64,000 bases of DNA. It comes from Elusimicrobiota bacterium (GTDB taxonomy: Bacteria; Elusimicrobiota; Elusimicrobia; UBA1565; JACRDR01). Of the stretch, positions 27,607-37,094 are shown one piece after another. The first letter of the stretch is position 1. Every line of letters starts with the position of its first letter. The DNA lies in assembly GCA_016194745.1 (NCBI GenBank), contig JACQBA010000016.1, forward strand, positions 62,001 to 126,000, in the 5' to 3' direction. The notes beneath the pieces are model-generated. The model saw nothing but the letters and a program-made list of their open reading frames with translations. It did not search any database and was not told where the DNA came from. The translations under genes and the position numbers were made by a program.

Positions 27607-28587
27607 ATGGTCCTCGACGAGAAGAGCCCCGATTCCGGCAAGTGGGGGTCGTTTGCCCGCGCCGGGAAATTCGCCGCCATCCCGGTCGGGTGTCTGGCGT
27701 TGCTTCTGTCCCTGTCGAGGCCAAGCACGGAGGCTCCGGTTTCCGCAGAGTGGGCTCGATTTTCGGTCGTGACGCCCGCCGGGCCCGCGGAGCCGAACCC
27801 GGAGGTCCTCAGGCGCCTCAATCCGCTCGTGTTCTCGACCCACAAGATCGGCCCCAAGGAAGCCAACATCTGGGCTCTCGCCAAGCGCTACGGGACGACT
27901 GTCCCGAGCCTGCAGGTGACCAACGACAACGAGCTGTTCCTCATCCATCCCGGGATGACCATCACGGTGCACAACAAGAAGGGCATGCTCTACACCGTCA
28001 AGAAGGACGGCGAGAGCCTCGATTCGATCATCGGCAAGTTCCGCAGGGACGCGAAGGAAGCGCGCAAGCTCAAGGAGCAGGTCGTCGACTTGAACGAGCT
28101 GCCGGGCACGGCGCTCCTGGGAACCTACGAGCTCTCCAAGGGCGAGTACCTCCTTTTGCCGGGCGTGTCGAAGGAGTTCGACACGTATCGCTTCCCGTTC
28201 GGCGACGGCGGCTGGACGAGGATCAGCTCCGGATTCGGGCGGCGGCGCCATCCCATCTTGAAGACGACGAAGTTCCACGACGGCTGGGATCTCCCCAAGC
28301 CCTACGGCACGCCCGTGTATCCGTCGCGCAGCGGCCGCGTGGCGTTCGCCGGCTGGAAGGGCGGCTACGGTCAGGTCGTCGAAGTGCGCCACAACGACGG
28401 CGCGAGCACGCTGTACGGCCATCTGTCCCATATCAGCGCGTCGGAAGGCCAATGGGTGGAGCGCGGCAAGAGCCTGATCGGCCGCGTCGGGTCCACCGGA
28501 CTCTCCACCGGTCCGCACCTCCACTTCGAGGTCCGAGACAAGGGCGGCCACGCCGTCAATCCGCGCTCCAAGATCGGCCGCAGATAG
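27607..28587 (+). CDS. LysM-like / M23 peptidase (peptidoglycan hydrolase family)
   Basis: A 326-residue protein. An N-terminal hydrophobic anchor (FAAIPVGCLALLLSLS, about 23-38) is followed by a LysM-like region (HKIGPKEANIWALAKRYGTTVPSL) and a C-terminal M23 domain. Zinc ligands are visible in FHDGWDLP (His, Asp) and GPHLHFEVRD (HxH). The domain belongs to the LytM/NlpD/EnvC group of cell-wall endopeptidases or their activators, acting in the periplasm. The ATG lies 7 nt after a consensus -10 box, so the transcript may be leaderless. Confidence 0.85.
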   Translation: MVLDEKSPDSGKWGSFARAGKFAAIPVGCLALLLSLSRPSTEAPVSAEWARFSVVTPAGPAEPNPEVLRRLNPLVFSTHKIGPKEANIWALAKRYGTTVPSLQVTNDNELFLIHPGMTITVHNKKGMLYTVKKDGESLDSIIGKFRRDAKEARKLKEQVVDLNELPGTALLGTYELSKGEYLLLPGVSKEFDTYRFPFGDGGWTRISSGFGRRRHPILKTTKFHDGWDLPKPYGTPVYPSRSGRVAFAGWKGGYGQVVEVRHNDGASTLYGHLSHISASEGQWVERGKSLIGRVGSTGLSTGPHLHFEVRDKGGHAVNPRSKIGRR

Positions 28588-28616
28588 CGGCCGGCTCCGC
28601 GTGACCGAAGTCCTGC

Positions 28617-28645
28617 TTGACAGATCCGAAGACGGCCATTATCCT
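28617..28645 (+). promoter_or_regulatory. Promoter of the acyl-CoA carboxylase gene
   Basis: TTGACA (28617-28622), a 17-bp spacer and TATCCT (28640-28645). The expected 5' leader before ATG 28663 is only about 11 nt and has no Shine-Dalgarno sequence. Confidence 0.65.
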
Positions 28646-28662
28646 TAGAGCCGTTCCGGTCT

Positions 28663-30270
28663 ATGAATAACGGTAAGACGAAGCGGACTCGCGCCCGGTC
28701 GAAGAAGACGCAAGTCAACGTGGCGCGCGTTCAGATCCTGTCCGAAATCGTCCAGAAGGCCAAGGGCGGCGGCGGCCTCGCGCGCGTCCAGGCGCAATGG
28801 GAGAAGGGCAAGTTCACGGCGCGCGAGCGCATCAATTACATCGCGGACGAGGGCAGCTTTCAAGAACTGGACCTGCTGGTCACGACGCGATGCAAGTCGT
28901 TCGGATTGGACAAGACGGAGGCGCCCGGAGACGGCGTCGTGACGGGGTTCTGCCGCGTGGACGGGCGCGAAGTCGCGATCTTCGCCCAGGACTTTACCGT
29001 GCTCGGCGGCTCGCTCGGCCGCGCGCACGCCATGAAGATCTGCAAGGTCATGGATATGGCCTACCAGAACCGGGTGCCCGTCATCGGACTCCTGGATTCG
29101 GGAGGAGCGCGCATCCAGGAGGGCGTCGAATCGCTAGACGGATACGCGGAGGTCTTCTACCGAAACGTCAAGTACTCGGGCGTCATCCCGCAGATTTCGC
29201 TCATTCTCGGTCCGTGCGCGGGCGGCGCGGTGTATTCTCCGGCGCTCACGGATTTCGTGTTCATGGTCGAAGGCATCAGCCACATGTTCATCACGGGCCC
29301 CGATGTCGTGAAGGCGGCGACGGGGGAGGACGTGACCTTCGACAGCTTGGGGGGACCCAAGGTGCATGCCTCCAAATCCGGCGTATGCCACTTCGTCGCC
29401 AAGAGCGAGCCGGACTGTTTCCGGCAGTTGAAGGAGCTCCTCTCCTACCTGCCGCAGCACCGGTGGGAGAAGCCGCATGCCGCGCCGACGCCCGATCCCG
29501 TCGACCGCGAGACCCCATTGCTCGAGACGTTCTGGGGAGTGGACCCGAAGAAGGCGTACGCGGTCCATCCGGTGATCTGGCAGGTCGCCGACGAGTTTAA
29601 ATTCTACGAGGTGCAGGATCATTACGCCAAGAACGTGACGGTCGGGTTCGTCCGGCTGGGCGGCGAGGTGGTCGGCGTCGTCGCGAACAATTCCGGCTAC
29701 ATGGCCGGAGCGCTCGACATCGACGCCTCCGACAAGGCGGCGCGCTTCGTACGGTTTCTCAACGCGTTCAACATCCCCATCCTCACCTTGGTGGACGTCC
29801 CCGGCTTCTGGCCGAGCCTCGAGCAGGAGCACGGCGGCATCATACGCCACGGCGCGAAGCTGCTGGCGGCCTACGCCGACGCCACGGTCCCGAAGGTGAC
29901 GGTCGTCCTGCGCAAGGCATACGGCGGCGCTTACATCGCGATGGGCTCGAAATATCTTCACAGCGATTTCAATCTGGCGTTCCCGGCGGCGGAGTTGGCC
30001 GTGATGGGCCCGAAAGGAGCGGCCGCGATCTTGTATGCCAGGCAGATCTCCTCCTTACGGGATCCCGCGGACCGCGAAGCGCTCCGGGACAAGCTTGCGG
30101 CCGAATACTCCTCGATGTTCGCGACGCCCTATCAAGCCGCGTCGAGCGGCTCCGTCGACGAGGTGATCGAGCCGGCGCATGCGAGGGCCAAGATCATCCG
30201 CGCGTTCCGCTTTCTGGATTTCAAGCGTCGTCCGGGATCGCACGAAAATCGCGGGAATACCCCGGTATGA
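28663..30270 (+). CDS. pccB: Acyl-CoA carboxylase carboxyltransferase subunit (PccB-like)
   Basis: Biotin-dependent carboxyltransferase of 535 residues with two crotonase-like halves. The oxyanion-hole segments are LLDSGGARIQEG with GPCAGGAVYSP in the N-half, and VDVPGFWPS with RKAYGGAYIAMG in the C-half. It should move carboxyl from carboxybiotin to acetyl-, propionyl- or similar acyl-CoA. The biotin carboxylase/carrier subunit is not adjacent. Products such as malonyl- or methylmalonyl-CoA would feed the PKS modules of this window, though the gene may serve primary metabolism. Confidence 0.88.
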   Translation: MNNGKTKRTRARSKKTQVNVARVQILSEIVQKAKGGGGLARVQAQWEKGKFTARERINYIADEGSFQELDLLVTTRCKSFGLDKTEAPGDGVVTGFCRVDGREVAIFAQDFTVLGGSLGRAHAMKICKVMDMAYQNRVPVIGLLDSGGARIQEGVESLDGYAEVFYRNVKYSGVIPQISLILGPCAGGAVYSPALTDFVFMVEGISHMFITGPDVVKAATGEDVTFDSLGGPKVHASKSGVCHFVAKSEPDCFRQLKELLSYLPQHRWEKPHAAPTPDPVDRETPLLETFWGVDPKKAYAVHPVIWQVADEFKFYEVQDHYAKNVTVGFVRLGGEVVGVVANNSGYMAGALDIDASDKAARFVRFLNAFNIPILTLVDVPGFWPSLEQEHGGIIRHGAKLLAAYADATVPKVTVVLRKAYGGAYIAMGSKYLHSDFNLAFPAAELAVMGPKGAAAILYARQISSLRDPADREALRDKLAAEYSSMFATPYQAASSGSVDEVIEPAHARAKIIRAFRFLDFKRRPGSHENRGNTPV

Positions 30271-30295
30271 CGTTCATGATCGAATTTGGTATGCT
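30267..30295 (+). promoter_or_regulatory. Probable promoter of the second orphan receiver gene
   Basis: ATGACG (30267-30272), a 17-bp spacer and TATGCT (30290-30295). The ATG at 30323 is preceded by GAGGG at workable spacing. Confidence 0.4.
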
Positions 30296-30322
30296 CAAGA
30301 CAAACGAGGCGAGGGAAAATCC

Positions 30323-30697
30323 ATGAAACAGCGAGTGCTGATCGTCGAGGACGAGGAGTACGTCCGAACCCTTCTCAGGGAGAACCTGGAAGCCGAGGGT
30401 CTCGAGGTCGTTTGCGCCTCGACCGGGAAGGAGGCGCTGGATCTGGCTAAGAAGAACCACCTGGATCTTGCCGTCATCGACATCGGCCTGCCGGACATCA
30501 CGGGATTCGACGTCTGCAAGGGACTGCAAGCCGACTATAGGACGTCCAACGTCCCGCTGGTCATCCTGAGCGCCCAGAAAGAGAACAAGTACCGAAAGGA
30601 AATGAAGGACTTGGGCCTGAAGAATTTTTTCAGCAAGCCGTACGATCCCGTGGCGCTCGGCAGATATCTGAAAGAGCTGCTTCCGGTCGCGGGCTAA
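30323..30697 (+). CDS. CheY-like single-domain response regulator
   Basis: A 124-residue receiver with no output domain. It has the acidic pair in VEDEE, phosphoacceptor D53 in VIDIGLPD, the Ser of VILSAQK and the Lys of FSKPYDP. It directly abuts the convergent methyltransferase-like gene with no spacer. No partner kinase is adjacent; the kinase at 35.8 kb is the closest candidate by distance only. Confidence 0.87.
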   Translation: MKQRVLIVEDEEYVRTLLRENLEAEGLEVVCASTGKEALDLAKKNHLDLAVIDIGLPDITGFDVCKGLQADYRTSNVPLVILSAQKENKYRKEMKDLGLKNFFSKPYDPVALGRYLKELLPVAG

Positions 30698-32548
30698 CTA
30701 CTCTCCCAGCTTTAATCTTCGGGCCAACTCGCGCGGCACGCAGAAATGCGTCACGCTGATCGAGGGGTTGCCCTTTGCCTTCGGCCGCCACGGATAGATC
30801 GGCCGGCTTCTGCGGGAAAACCGTTCAAGACGGACGTAGCCTCCCGCGGCCGCGCACGAATGCCAGCTGGTGCGAAGAGGCGGTCCGACGCGGGGAGCCC
30901 CCGCGTCCTCCGAGGGGCGCAGGACCTGCCCCGATCTCTCGTGAACATACCGAAAGCCCGCATGGTACGTGCTCCAGCCGGTCTCCAGGAGATCATCAAT
31001 GGACAAGGCGCTCTCCTCGATGAAGATCAGGACGATGCCGGCGTCGTGATAGGCCTTGAACACCTTCGACATGCTCTCGTCCGTCTGTCCTCGGACCTCC
31101 TGAAAGCCGTTGCCGACGATCATGACCGCGTCTTTGGAGTCGATTCCGCGGCGCTGCAGAGCCTGCAGGAACGCGCCTGGCGCTCCGATGTCCGAGCTCC
31201 CGATCACTGCCAGCGAGGCGGGGAGGCCGCCCCGGTCGCGCTCCGATAGGCAGGCCTGGATCGACTCGTCCTCGAAATCGGCGGCGACGTAGGCGATCCC
31301 GCCGCCGGACCTGGCGAATCGCTGGCGGATCGCCTCGCCTCTTCCGGCGGCGTGCTCGATGAAAACGGAATAGGCGAATCCCGTGGCATGGCAGAACGCG
31401 TCCAGGCAGTCGTTCGCCCTGATGAAGGTCACCCGATTCGCGTCCTGGCTCGCGGAAATATCGTCTCCGCGCCTCACGTGCGTCTCGATCTTTTCGCCCG
31501 CCCAGATGGCGGGCAGGTTGGAGAGGTAGGGATGGTACGCCTCGATGATCCCCATCGGCCCCGGACCTTTCTCCAGGATGCGCTTGCCGATCTGCGTGAC
31601 GGCGAAGCCGCGCGGCTCCCGCGCCTCGACGACGCCCGCGTTCGAGAGGATGCGCAAGGAGGCGTCGGCGCACGATTCGTGCCGAGGAGCCAGCGAGCGC
31701 GCCGTGCTCAGCGCGTCGACGACTTCCTCGATGCGGCCGGCGGCCCGAAGGCCGATGACGACGGGAAGCAGTCGATAGTGCAGCTCGATCTCGTCGAAGG
31801 TGGGCAGCCAGGTGTCTTGGAACCAATCCGAGCGCATGGGCGAGCCGGCGCCCGCGCGCGTCACGATCGCCTCGTCGGCCGGGCTCAGACGTTCGCCGGA
31901 GAAAACGCCCCGCCACAATCGGGAGATCGCCGCGGGCTGATCGAAGTCGGCCCGGGTCATCGCCTCGAGCACGGAGCGCGCGCGGGGATGGCTCGCGAGG
32001 ACGTACTGGCGCCCGCCCGCCGGCTCGAGGAGCCCTCGTGAAGCGAGAAACAGCAGGTCGATCTCGATCTCTCCGGGGATCGCTCCCCTCTTTCGACCGT
32101 CGACCGAGACGAGGCAGGTCTCGGGCCGAAGCGCCTCACCCGTAAGGAGCGCGCCGAGAAATCCTTGGTCCCTGAACGTGCGGAGGATGGCGCCGAGCAG
32201 CCATAGATCGGAGGAGCACGCGATGGACGCGGATTCCACGTAGCTTCGCGCCGCGGCGCACGCGTGCGAGATGTTCTCTTGGAACGCGAACGATCCTTGG
32301 GCGACCTTCTTCGAGCGATTGATCGCGTCCAAGGCCTTGAGGACGCGCTCGCCCGCTCCCGGGATGTAGGGAATCGTATCGCGCAGGAGGCGGTAGCCGT
32401 CCTCGCTGAGATGCGGATAGCCGTCGTCGGAGATCCCGCAGGGTGCGGCGACGATCGGCAGGACGCGGTCCAGGAAAGACACGGGCGCGGGGGCGGCGGG
32501 ATGCGGTTGGGGCGCGGCGATCGGCGCGGCCGCGTCTCGGCTTTCCAT
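30698..32548 (-). CDS. Putative SAM-dependent methyltransferase of the biosynthetic locus
   Basis: A 616-residue protein with no motif I can assign with certainty. Residues about 280-330 form a winged-helix-like segment (LRILSNAGVVEAREPRGFAV). The following ~250 residues alternate strands and helices in a Rossmann-like way (YVAADFEDESIQ, LAVIGSSDIG, VMIVGNGFQEVRGQTDE, IVLIFIEESALS). From memory the late part (TGWSTYHAGFRYVHERSGQ) resembles starter-unit methyltransferases of AprA-MT1/GphF type, which would fit a polyketide locus; this needs an HMM or structure check. ATG 32548 is chosen because the upstream TTG is part of the -35 box. Confidence 0.5.
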   Translation of the reverse strand: MESRDAAAPIAAPQPHPAAPAPVSFLDRVLPIVAAPCGISDDGYPHLSEDGYRLLRDTIPYIPGAGERVLKALDAINRSKKVAQGSFAFQENISHACAAARSYVESASIACSSDLWLLGAILRTFRDQGFLGALLTGEALRPETCLVSVDGRKRGAIPGEIEIDLLFLASRGLLEPAGGRQYVLASHPRARSVLEAMTRADFDQPAAISRLWRGVFSGERLSPADEAIVTRAGAGSPMRSDWFQDTWLPTFDEIELHYRLLPVVIGLRAAGRIEEVVDALSTARSLAPRHESCADASLRILSNAGVVEAREPRGFAVTQIGKRILEKGPGPMGIIEAYHPYLSNLPAIWAGEKIETHVRRGDDISASQDANRVTFIRANDCLDAFCHATGFAYSVFIEHAAGRGEAIRQRFARSGGGIAYVAADFEDESIQACLSERDRGGLPASLAVIGSSDIGAPGAFLQALQRRGIDSKDAVMIVGNGFQEVRGQTDESMSKVFKAYHDAGIVLIFIEESALSIDDLLETGWSTYHAGFRYVHERSGQVLRPSEDAGAPRVGPPLRTSWHSCAAAGGYVRLERFSRRSRPIYPWRPKAKGNPSISVTHFCVPRELARRLKLGE

Positions 32549-32555
32549 TGCGGTT

Positions 32556-32584
32556 ACTGTAGGGGGATATCCATGCAAAGTCAA
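32556..32584 (-). promoter_or_regulatory. Leftward promoter of the methyltransferase-like gene
   Basis: On the minus strand TTGACT (32579-32584), a 17-bp spacer and TACAGT (32556-32561), 7 nt from the ATG. It lies back to back with the promoter of the phosphopantetheinyl transferase, with the two -35 boxes 10 bp apart. This suggests coordinated control. Confidence 0.6.
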
Positions 32585-32594
32585 GACGGCGGCC

Positions 32595-32623
32595 TTGACA
32601 ATGCCGGGCCGGCGGCTTACATT
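32595..32623 (+). promoter_or_regulatory. Rightward promoter of the phosphopantetheinyl transferase gene
   Basis: TTGACA (32595-32600), a 17-bp spacer and TACATT (32618-32623), with about 30 nt of leader before ATG 32660. Confidence 0.65.
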
Positions 32624-32659
32624 GTTGGCTGAGCGGCGTCGATTGTTTTTCTACTGCGC

Positions 32660-33319
32660 ATGCATATCACAACACCCTCACGCAGCGCGTCCGATCTTCG
32701 GCCTATCGTCGCCGGAGAAGTCCATCTTTGGGGGCTCAGGATCGCGCGCAAGCGCGCCGGAGTCGCGCCGGACCTGCTCCCCGCCGAGCGCGCGCACGCG
32801 GCGCGATTTCGATCGCCCGACGACCGTGATAGGTTCGTTCAGTGCCGGTCCGCGTTGAGGAGGCTCCTGGCGGGATATCTGGGACGCGCGCCCTCCGGCA
32901 TCGACTTGGAGCTCTCCCGGTTCGGCAAGCCGTTTCTTGCGGGTTCGCCGCTTCGATTCAACGTGTCGCATTCCGGGGCCATCGCTTTGCTCGCGTTTGC
33001 GCGGGACGCGGACGTGGGCGTCGATATCGAGCGGGTGCGCGAGATGCCGGACGCCCAGGATATCGTCGACAAGTACTTCTCGCAGGCCGACAAGGCGGCG
33101 TTTCGCCGGAGCGCCTGCGATACGCGGGCCTTTTTCGAGATCTGGACCCGCAAGGAGGCGCGGCTGAAGGCGGAGGGGGTCGGACTCTCGGGCGCGCTGG
33201 ACGCAGGCGACGCCGCCGGATGGGAGACGGTCGGCATCGAGACCGATCCCGGCTACGCGGCCGCGGTCGCGGTCGCCCGGCCGGGCGCCGACGTGCTTGC
33301 GCTGCGGTGGCTCGCCTAA
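32660..33319 (+). CDS. 4'-phosphopantetheinyl transferase (Sfp type)
   Basis: Enzyme of 219 residues that moves phosphopantetheine from CoA to the serine of carrier proteins. The Sfp-family motifs are clear: FNVSHSG, VGVDIERVRE (magnesium-binding Asp and Glu) and FFEIWTRKEARLKAEGVGL. Its presence between a methyltransferase-like gene and the rest of the locus supports activation of the four carrier domains in the megasynthases. Divergent promoters link it to the methyltransferase-like gene. A dehydrogenase gene follows after 27 bp. Confidence 0.93.
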   Translation: MHITTPSRSASDLRPIVAGEVHLWGLRIARKRAGVAPDLLPAERAHAARFRSPDDRDRFVQCRSALRRLLAGYLGRAPSGIDLELSRFGKPFLAGSPLRFNVSHSGAIALLAFARDADVGVDIERVREMPDAQDIVDKYFSQADKAAFRRSACDTRAFFEIWTRKEARLKAEGVGLSGALDAGDAAGWETVGIETDPGYAAAVAVARPGADVLALRWLA

Positions 33320-33346
33320 GGTGCTCGCCGCGAGGACCGCGGTCTC

Positions 33347-34363
33347 ATGACTAAGAAGATCCTGCTGCTTCCCGGAGACGGCATCGGCGCGGAAGTCGTC
33401 GATTCCGCCAAGGCGGTGCTGCAGGCCCTGTCGACAAGGTTTCCCGACGCGACGTACGAGTTCCAGGAAGCTCCGATCGGGGTCGCTGCGTTGAAAGCGG
33501 GGAACGATCCGCTCCCGGAAACGACGATAGAGGCCGTGAAGAGCTCCGACGGATGCCTGTTGGGCGCCGTCGACGAGGCGGCTCTTCCCAAGGGTACCAG
33601 CGCGCTCGGCCGCTTCCGCCGCCGATTGCAGCTTTATGCCAACGTGAGGCCGCTCAGGGCCTATGCGGGCGTGGCATGCCTCTGTCCGGATCTCGACATC
33701 GTCGTGGTCCGGGAGAATTCGGAGGGCATGTACAGCGGCACCGAGTACGCCGTCGGGACCGACGCCGCCTGCGCCGTGAGGATCATCACCCGGGAAGGCT
33801 CGCGCCGCATCGCCAAGGTCGCTTTCGAATTGGCGGCCTCCCGCCGAAAGCGCCTGACCGTCGTCCACAAGCTCGGGGCGTTCAAAATGACGGACGGTCT
33901 GTTCCTCGAATGCGTCCGAGAGGTGGGAAAATCATACCCGGGAGTGGCCCTCGATCCGCGCAACATCGATGCGGCCGCCATGGACCTGATCCAGCATCCC
34001 GGACAATTCGACGTGATCCTCGCCACGAACATGTTCGGCGACATCTTGTCCGACGAGATCGCGGGCTTGGTCGGCGGACTCGGGCTCGCCGCGTCGTCCG
34101 TTCTCGGAGACAAGTACGGCTACTTCGAGCCCGTGCACGGCAGCGCGCCCGACATCGCTGGCAAGGGCATCGCCAATCCGATGGCGACCATCCTTTCCGC
34201 CGCCATGCTGGTGGATCATCTCGGCCAAAAGAAGGCCGCCGCGGCGATCGGCGAGGCGGTGACGTCGGTCCTGGCCGCGGGCAAAGTCCGCACGCCCGAT
34301 CTCAAGGGGAAATCGAGCACCCAGGACGTGACTCGGGCGGTCATCGACCAATTAATGCGATAG
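33347..34363 (+). CDS. Isocitrate/isopropylmalate dehydrogenase family enzyme
   Basis: NAD(P)-dependent beta-decarboxylating dehydrogenase of 338 residues. It has the N-terminal PGDGIGAEV, the substrate-arginine segment [22 protein letters not shown], catalytic [11 protein letters not shown] (Lys) and FGDILSDE (Asp pair). The family signature [14 protein letters not shown] is complete. It could be a housekeeping isocitrate, isopropylmalate or homoisocitrate dehydrogenase. Its position 27 bp after the phosphopantetheinyl transferase suggests it may instead make a precursor. Substrate cannot be assigned. Confidence 0.82.
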   Translation: MTKKILLLPGDGIGAEVVDSAKAVLQALSTRFPDATYEFQEAPIGVAALKAGNDPLPETTIEAVKSSDGCLLGAVDEAALPKGTSALGRFRRRLQLYANVRPLRAYAGVACLCPDLDIVVVRENSEGMYSGTEYAVGTDAACAVRIITREGSRRIAKVAFELAASRRKRLTVVHKLGAFKMTDGLFLECVREVGKSYPGVALDPRNIDAAAMDLIQHPGQFDVILATNMFGDILSDEIAGLVGGLGLAASSVLGDKYGYFEPVHGSAPDIAGKGIANPMATILSAAMLVDHLGQKKAAAAIGEAVTSVLAAGKVRTPDLKGKSSTQDVTRAVIDQLMR

Positions 34364-34388
34364 CCCAGGTCCGAGGACCCAGGCTATC
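34359..34388 (+). terminator. Hairpin between convergent genes
   Basis: A 7-bp stem (GATAGCC with GGCTATC), two mismatches and a further short stem around a tiny loop. It overlaps the dehydrogenase stop codon. There is no T-run on either side, so it may be a weak, possibly bidirectional terminator. Confidence 0.35.
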
Positions 34389-34426
34389 GATTGTCGGCTT
34401 GCCTTACGTCGTGCCGGCGGCGCTAG

Positions 34427-35572
34427 CTAATCTTCCCACTCCTTGTATTTGACCGGCTTCCCGTCCTTGACGACGGTATAGAACACGGAGTCGGTTCCCA
34501 TGTGGCGGGTGGAACTGAAGTTGATCGCTCCTTTCTTTCCCAGACCGAGGTCGAAGTTCTTCAGCGATTCCAAGCCGGCCAGGAACTTGTCCTTGGTCAC
34601 ATTTCGGCCGGCCTTCTTGAGGCCCTCCGTCACGATCATGGCCTGGATGAAGCCCTCGAGACCCATGTATCCGATCTCCGCTCCTCCCTTCTCCGCCAGG
34701 CCTCTGTACAGCGCGACGGTCGGTAGGGCAGTGTCGTTGATGTCGGGCACGACCTGAGCCTGGACCACGCCTTCCGCTTGGTTCACGGCCGGGTCGGTCG
34801 TGATCGTCACGAACAGCGGGTCCCATCCCATCGCCTTCGCGCGCTTGACGATGTGGGCGATCGGCTTGCCGACCGTGCTGAGGATGATCACCTCAGCCTT
34901 CTGTTCCCGCTCGGTCTGGATGGCCTTGTCCACGTCCGTCGAGTCCTTCACGAAGAACGCGGAACTCACCTCGAAGTAGCCGGGGTGCTTCGCGCTCGCC
35001 AGCTTGGTCCATTTGAGGCCGTTGGCGCCGAAGACGTCGTCCTGGTAGATCACGCCGATCTTCTTGTACTTCGTCTTCGTCTTGATGGTGTCGACGATGT
35101 CCTGGAGCTGAAGCTGGTAATTTACCCGGTAGTTGAAGACGGTCGGAACGACCGGCTCGTAGAAGATCTCCGCGCCCGAGACGCCGACCAGGGGGACTCG
35201 CTTCTCCTGGACGGTCGGGAGAATCTTGGCGAGACCCGCCGAGAAGATCGAGAATCCGGCGGCGAAGACGTTCTGTCCCATCAGCCGATTGAAGCACTCC
35301 ACGTGCATCTCGGCGTCGTAGCGGTCGTTGTCGATGATGAACTTGATCTTGCGCCCGTGGATCCCGCCCTTTTCGTTGATGTAGTCGAAATAGGACTTGG
35401 CGGCGCCCGTCTGCATCTTGCCGCGAGCCTTCGTCGGACCGTCGAGGTCGTTGCACGCCCCGATGATGATCTCTTTATCGCTGACTCCCGTTTCCGCATG
35501 AACGGCGGTTTGGGAATAAAGGACCACGGACAGCGCGACGACCGCGGCGTTGATAGCTTTCGTGAATGTCAT
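34427..35572 (-). CDS. LivK-like periplasmic substrate-binding protein (orphan)
   Basis: Type I periplasmic binding protein, 381 residues. It has a signal peptide ending at about residue 26 (AVHAE), the family opening SDKEIIIGACNDLDGP, and the ANF/LivK core (INEKGGIHGRKIKFI, YQDDVFGANGLKW). No ABC permease or ATPase gene lies in the window. A similar protein is encoded at 38.7-40.0 kb, with a sensor kinase and a monooxygenase between them. It may deliver ligand to a distant transporter or act as a ligand sensor for the kinase. Confidence 0.85.
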   Translation of the reverse strand: MTFTKAINAAVVALSVVLYSQTAVHAETGVSDKEIIIGACNDLDGPTKARGKMQTGAAKSYFDYINEKGGIHGRKIKFIIDNDRYDAEMHVECFNRLMGQNVFAAGFSIFSAGLAKILPTVQEKRVPLVGVSGAEIFYEPVVPTVFNYRVNYQLQLQDIVDTIKTKTKYKKIGVIYQDDVFGANGLKWTKLASAKHPGYFEVSSAFFVKDSTDVDKAIQTEREQKAEVIILSTVGKPIAHIVKRAKAMGWDPLFVTITTDPAVNQAEGVVQAQVVPDINDTALPTVALYRGLAEKGGAEIGYMGLEGFIQAMIVTEGLKKAGRNVTKDKFLAGLESLKNFDLGLGKKGAINFSSTRHMGTDSVFYTVVKDGKPVKYKEWED

Positions 35573-35645
35573 TCAACCCCCATGTCCAGCTTCGCTTGCC
35601 CAGCAAATCGCGCGCAGATTCGATCCGGAGCGCGCGACCGGGCAT

Positions 35646-35674
35646 AATATAGCACTCGCGCAAAAAACTCGCAA
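35646..35674 (-). promoter_or_regulatory. Promoter of the first LivK-like gene
   Basis: On the minus strand TTGCGA (35669-35674), a 17-bp spacer and TATATT (35646-35651). The leader to ATG 35572 is about 65 nt. It diverges from the kinase promoter about 40 bp away. Confidence 0.55.
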
Positions 35675-35711
35675 GGGCGCGTCACATTTCGCTCAGGCGT
35701 CGCCGGATGTC

Positions 35712-35740
35712 TTGACAAACACGGAGTGGACGGCTAACCT
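35712..35740 (+). promoter_or_regulatory. Promoter of the sensor kinase gene
   Basis: TTGACA (35712-35717), a 17-bp spacer and TAACCT (35735-35740), 21 bp before ATG 35762. Confidence 0.6.
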
Positions 35741-35761
35741 TCACTAGCCAGCCTGGCGCGC

Positions 35762-37063
35762 ATGAAATTCTCTTATAAGAACCTCAGCCTCCAGAACCAG
35801 CTCGCCTTACCGTTAGGCGTGCTGTTTCTGCCGTTGGTCGTCATCATGAGCTTCACGTTCATTCGCTCCGAGAGGGCGGCGCTCTTGACCAGCTTGGATA
35901 AGAAGGCGCAGGCCCTGGTCAGGAATATGGCCGATATCTTCGGCGACAAGATGGCGCTCGGCGAGTATTCCCAAGTCCAGCAGGCGGCGAACTTCGCGAA
36001 GCAGGCGGACGAGGACATCGCGTACATGCACGTCGTCGGAGTGGACGGCCGGGTGATCGCCAGCACGGACCCGAAGATTCGAAACGTGCTGCTGAAGCGC
36101 AACGAATTCGACAATGAAGCCTTCACGGCCGCGGGTTTTGTCAAGCACTACGAGGGGAATTCAGCGGACTTCGAAGTGGCCATGCCGATGATGTTCCAGA
36201 ACAAGCGCCAGGGCGTGCTGAGAATCGGCATCCTGACCACGGCCGTGGACAAAGCGTTGCGTGAGGCTCGCCTGACGATCCTCATCATGGCGTCATTGGC
36301 GCTGATCATGGGAGGCGTCGCGTACCTGCTCGTCATACGCAACGAGCGTCTCAAAGACCTGGACCAGGCTAAATCGGAGTTCATCTCGATCGTGAGCCAT
36401 GAGCTCAGGAACCCGATGACCTCCGTCAGCGGATTCGCCACCACGCTGCAGCGCAAGGCGGACAAGCTGCCGCAGGAGAAAAAGGACGAATACTTGTCGA
36501 TCATCATCTCGGAATCGGCCCGGCTCACGAGACTGGTCGAGGACCTTCTGGACGTCACGAAGATCGAGCTGGGCAAGTACGAGCTTCGCAAGGAGCGCGT
36601 GAAGATCCTTCCGCTGGTCTCCAAGATCGCCGAAGGCCTCAAGATCCAGAACCCTCATCTCAATTTCCCGGTCGAGTTCCACGATCAGGAATTGGAGCTT
36701 TCCGTCGACGGGGAGAAGCTCCAGCAGGTGTTCATCAATCTCGCCAGCAACGGCGTGAAGTACTCCCCCGAGAACGGCAACATCACGTTCCGTTCCAAGA
36801 CGTCCGGAGCGCAGGCCGTCTTTTCGATCGAAGATCAGGGCCCGGGCATCCCGGCCGAGTTCGTCGGCAAGTTGTTCCAAAAGTTCTTTCGCGTGGAGAC
36901 GGCGAATCCCAACGCCTCCAAGAAAGGGCCCAAGGGAACGGGCTTGGGTCTTACGATCGCCAAGAAGGTCGTTGAGATGCACGGCGGCAAGATCTGGGTG
37001 GAAAGCGAGGTCGGACACGGCGCCCGATTCTTCTTCACCCTCCCGCTGGCGGAGAGCAACTAG
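35762..37063 (+). CDS. Membrane sensor histidine kinase
   Basis: A 433-residue kinase. TM1 is at about 14-33 and TM2 at about 176-195, bracketing a ~140-residue external sensor domain (a Cache-like strand pattern, [16 protein letters not shown]). The phosphoacceptor is H213 in SHELRNP. The ATPase domain has N-box [11 protein letters not shown]1 DQGPGIP and G2 GTGLGL. It lacks a long HAMP linker. No receiver is adjacent downstream. An FAD monooxygenase gene follows after 31 bp with its own Shine-Dalgarno, so the two are probably co-transcribed. Confidence 0.9.
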   Translation: MKFSYKNLSLQNQLALPLGVLFLPLVVIMSFTFIRSERAALLTSLDKKAQALVRNMADIFGDKMALGEYSQVQQAANFAKQADEDIAYMHVVGVDGRVIASTDPKIRNVLLKRNEFDNEAFTAAGFVKHYEGNSADFEVAMPMMFQNKRQGVLRIGILTTAVDKALREARLTILIMASLALIMGGVAYLLVIRNERLKDLDQAKSEFISIVSHELRNPMTSVSGFATTLQRKADKLPQEKKDEYLSIIISESARLTRLVEDLLDVTKIELGKYELRKERVKILPLVSKIAEGLKIQNPHLNFPVEFHDQELELSVDGEKLQQVFINLASNGVKYSPENGNITFRSKTSGAQAVFSIEDQGPGIPAEFVGKLFQKFFRVETANPNASKKGPKGTGLGLTIAKKVVEMHGGKIWVESEVGHGARFFFTLPLAESN

Positions 37064-37094
37064 CCCTGATTTAGGTCCGCGATAAGGAGAAACC

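Noticed and set aside
26275..28551. A 758-codon open frame on the minus strand across two genes
   Set aside because: Its translation is Arg/Pro/Ala-rich shadow sequence over the membrane protein and M23 genes, both of which have clear domains; it is a GC-driven artefact.
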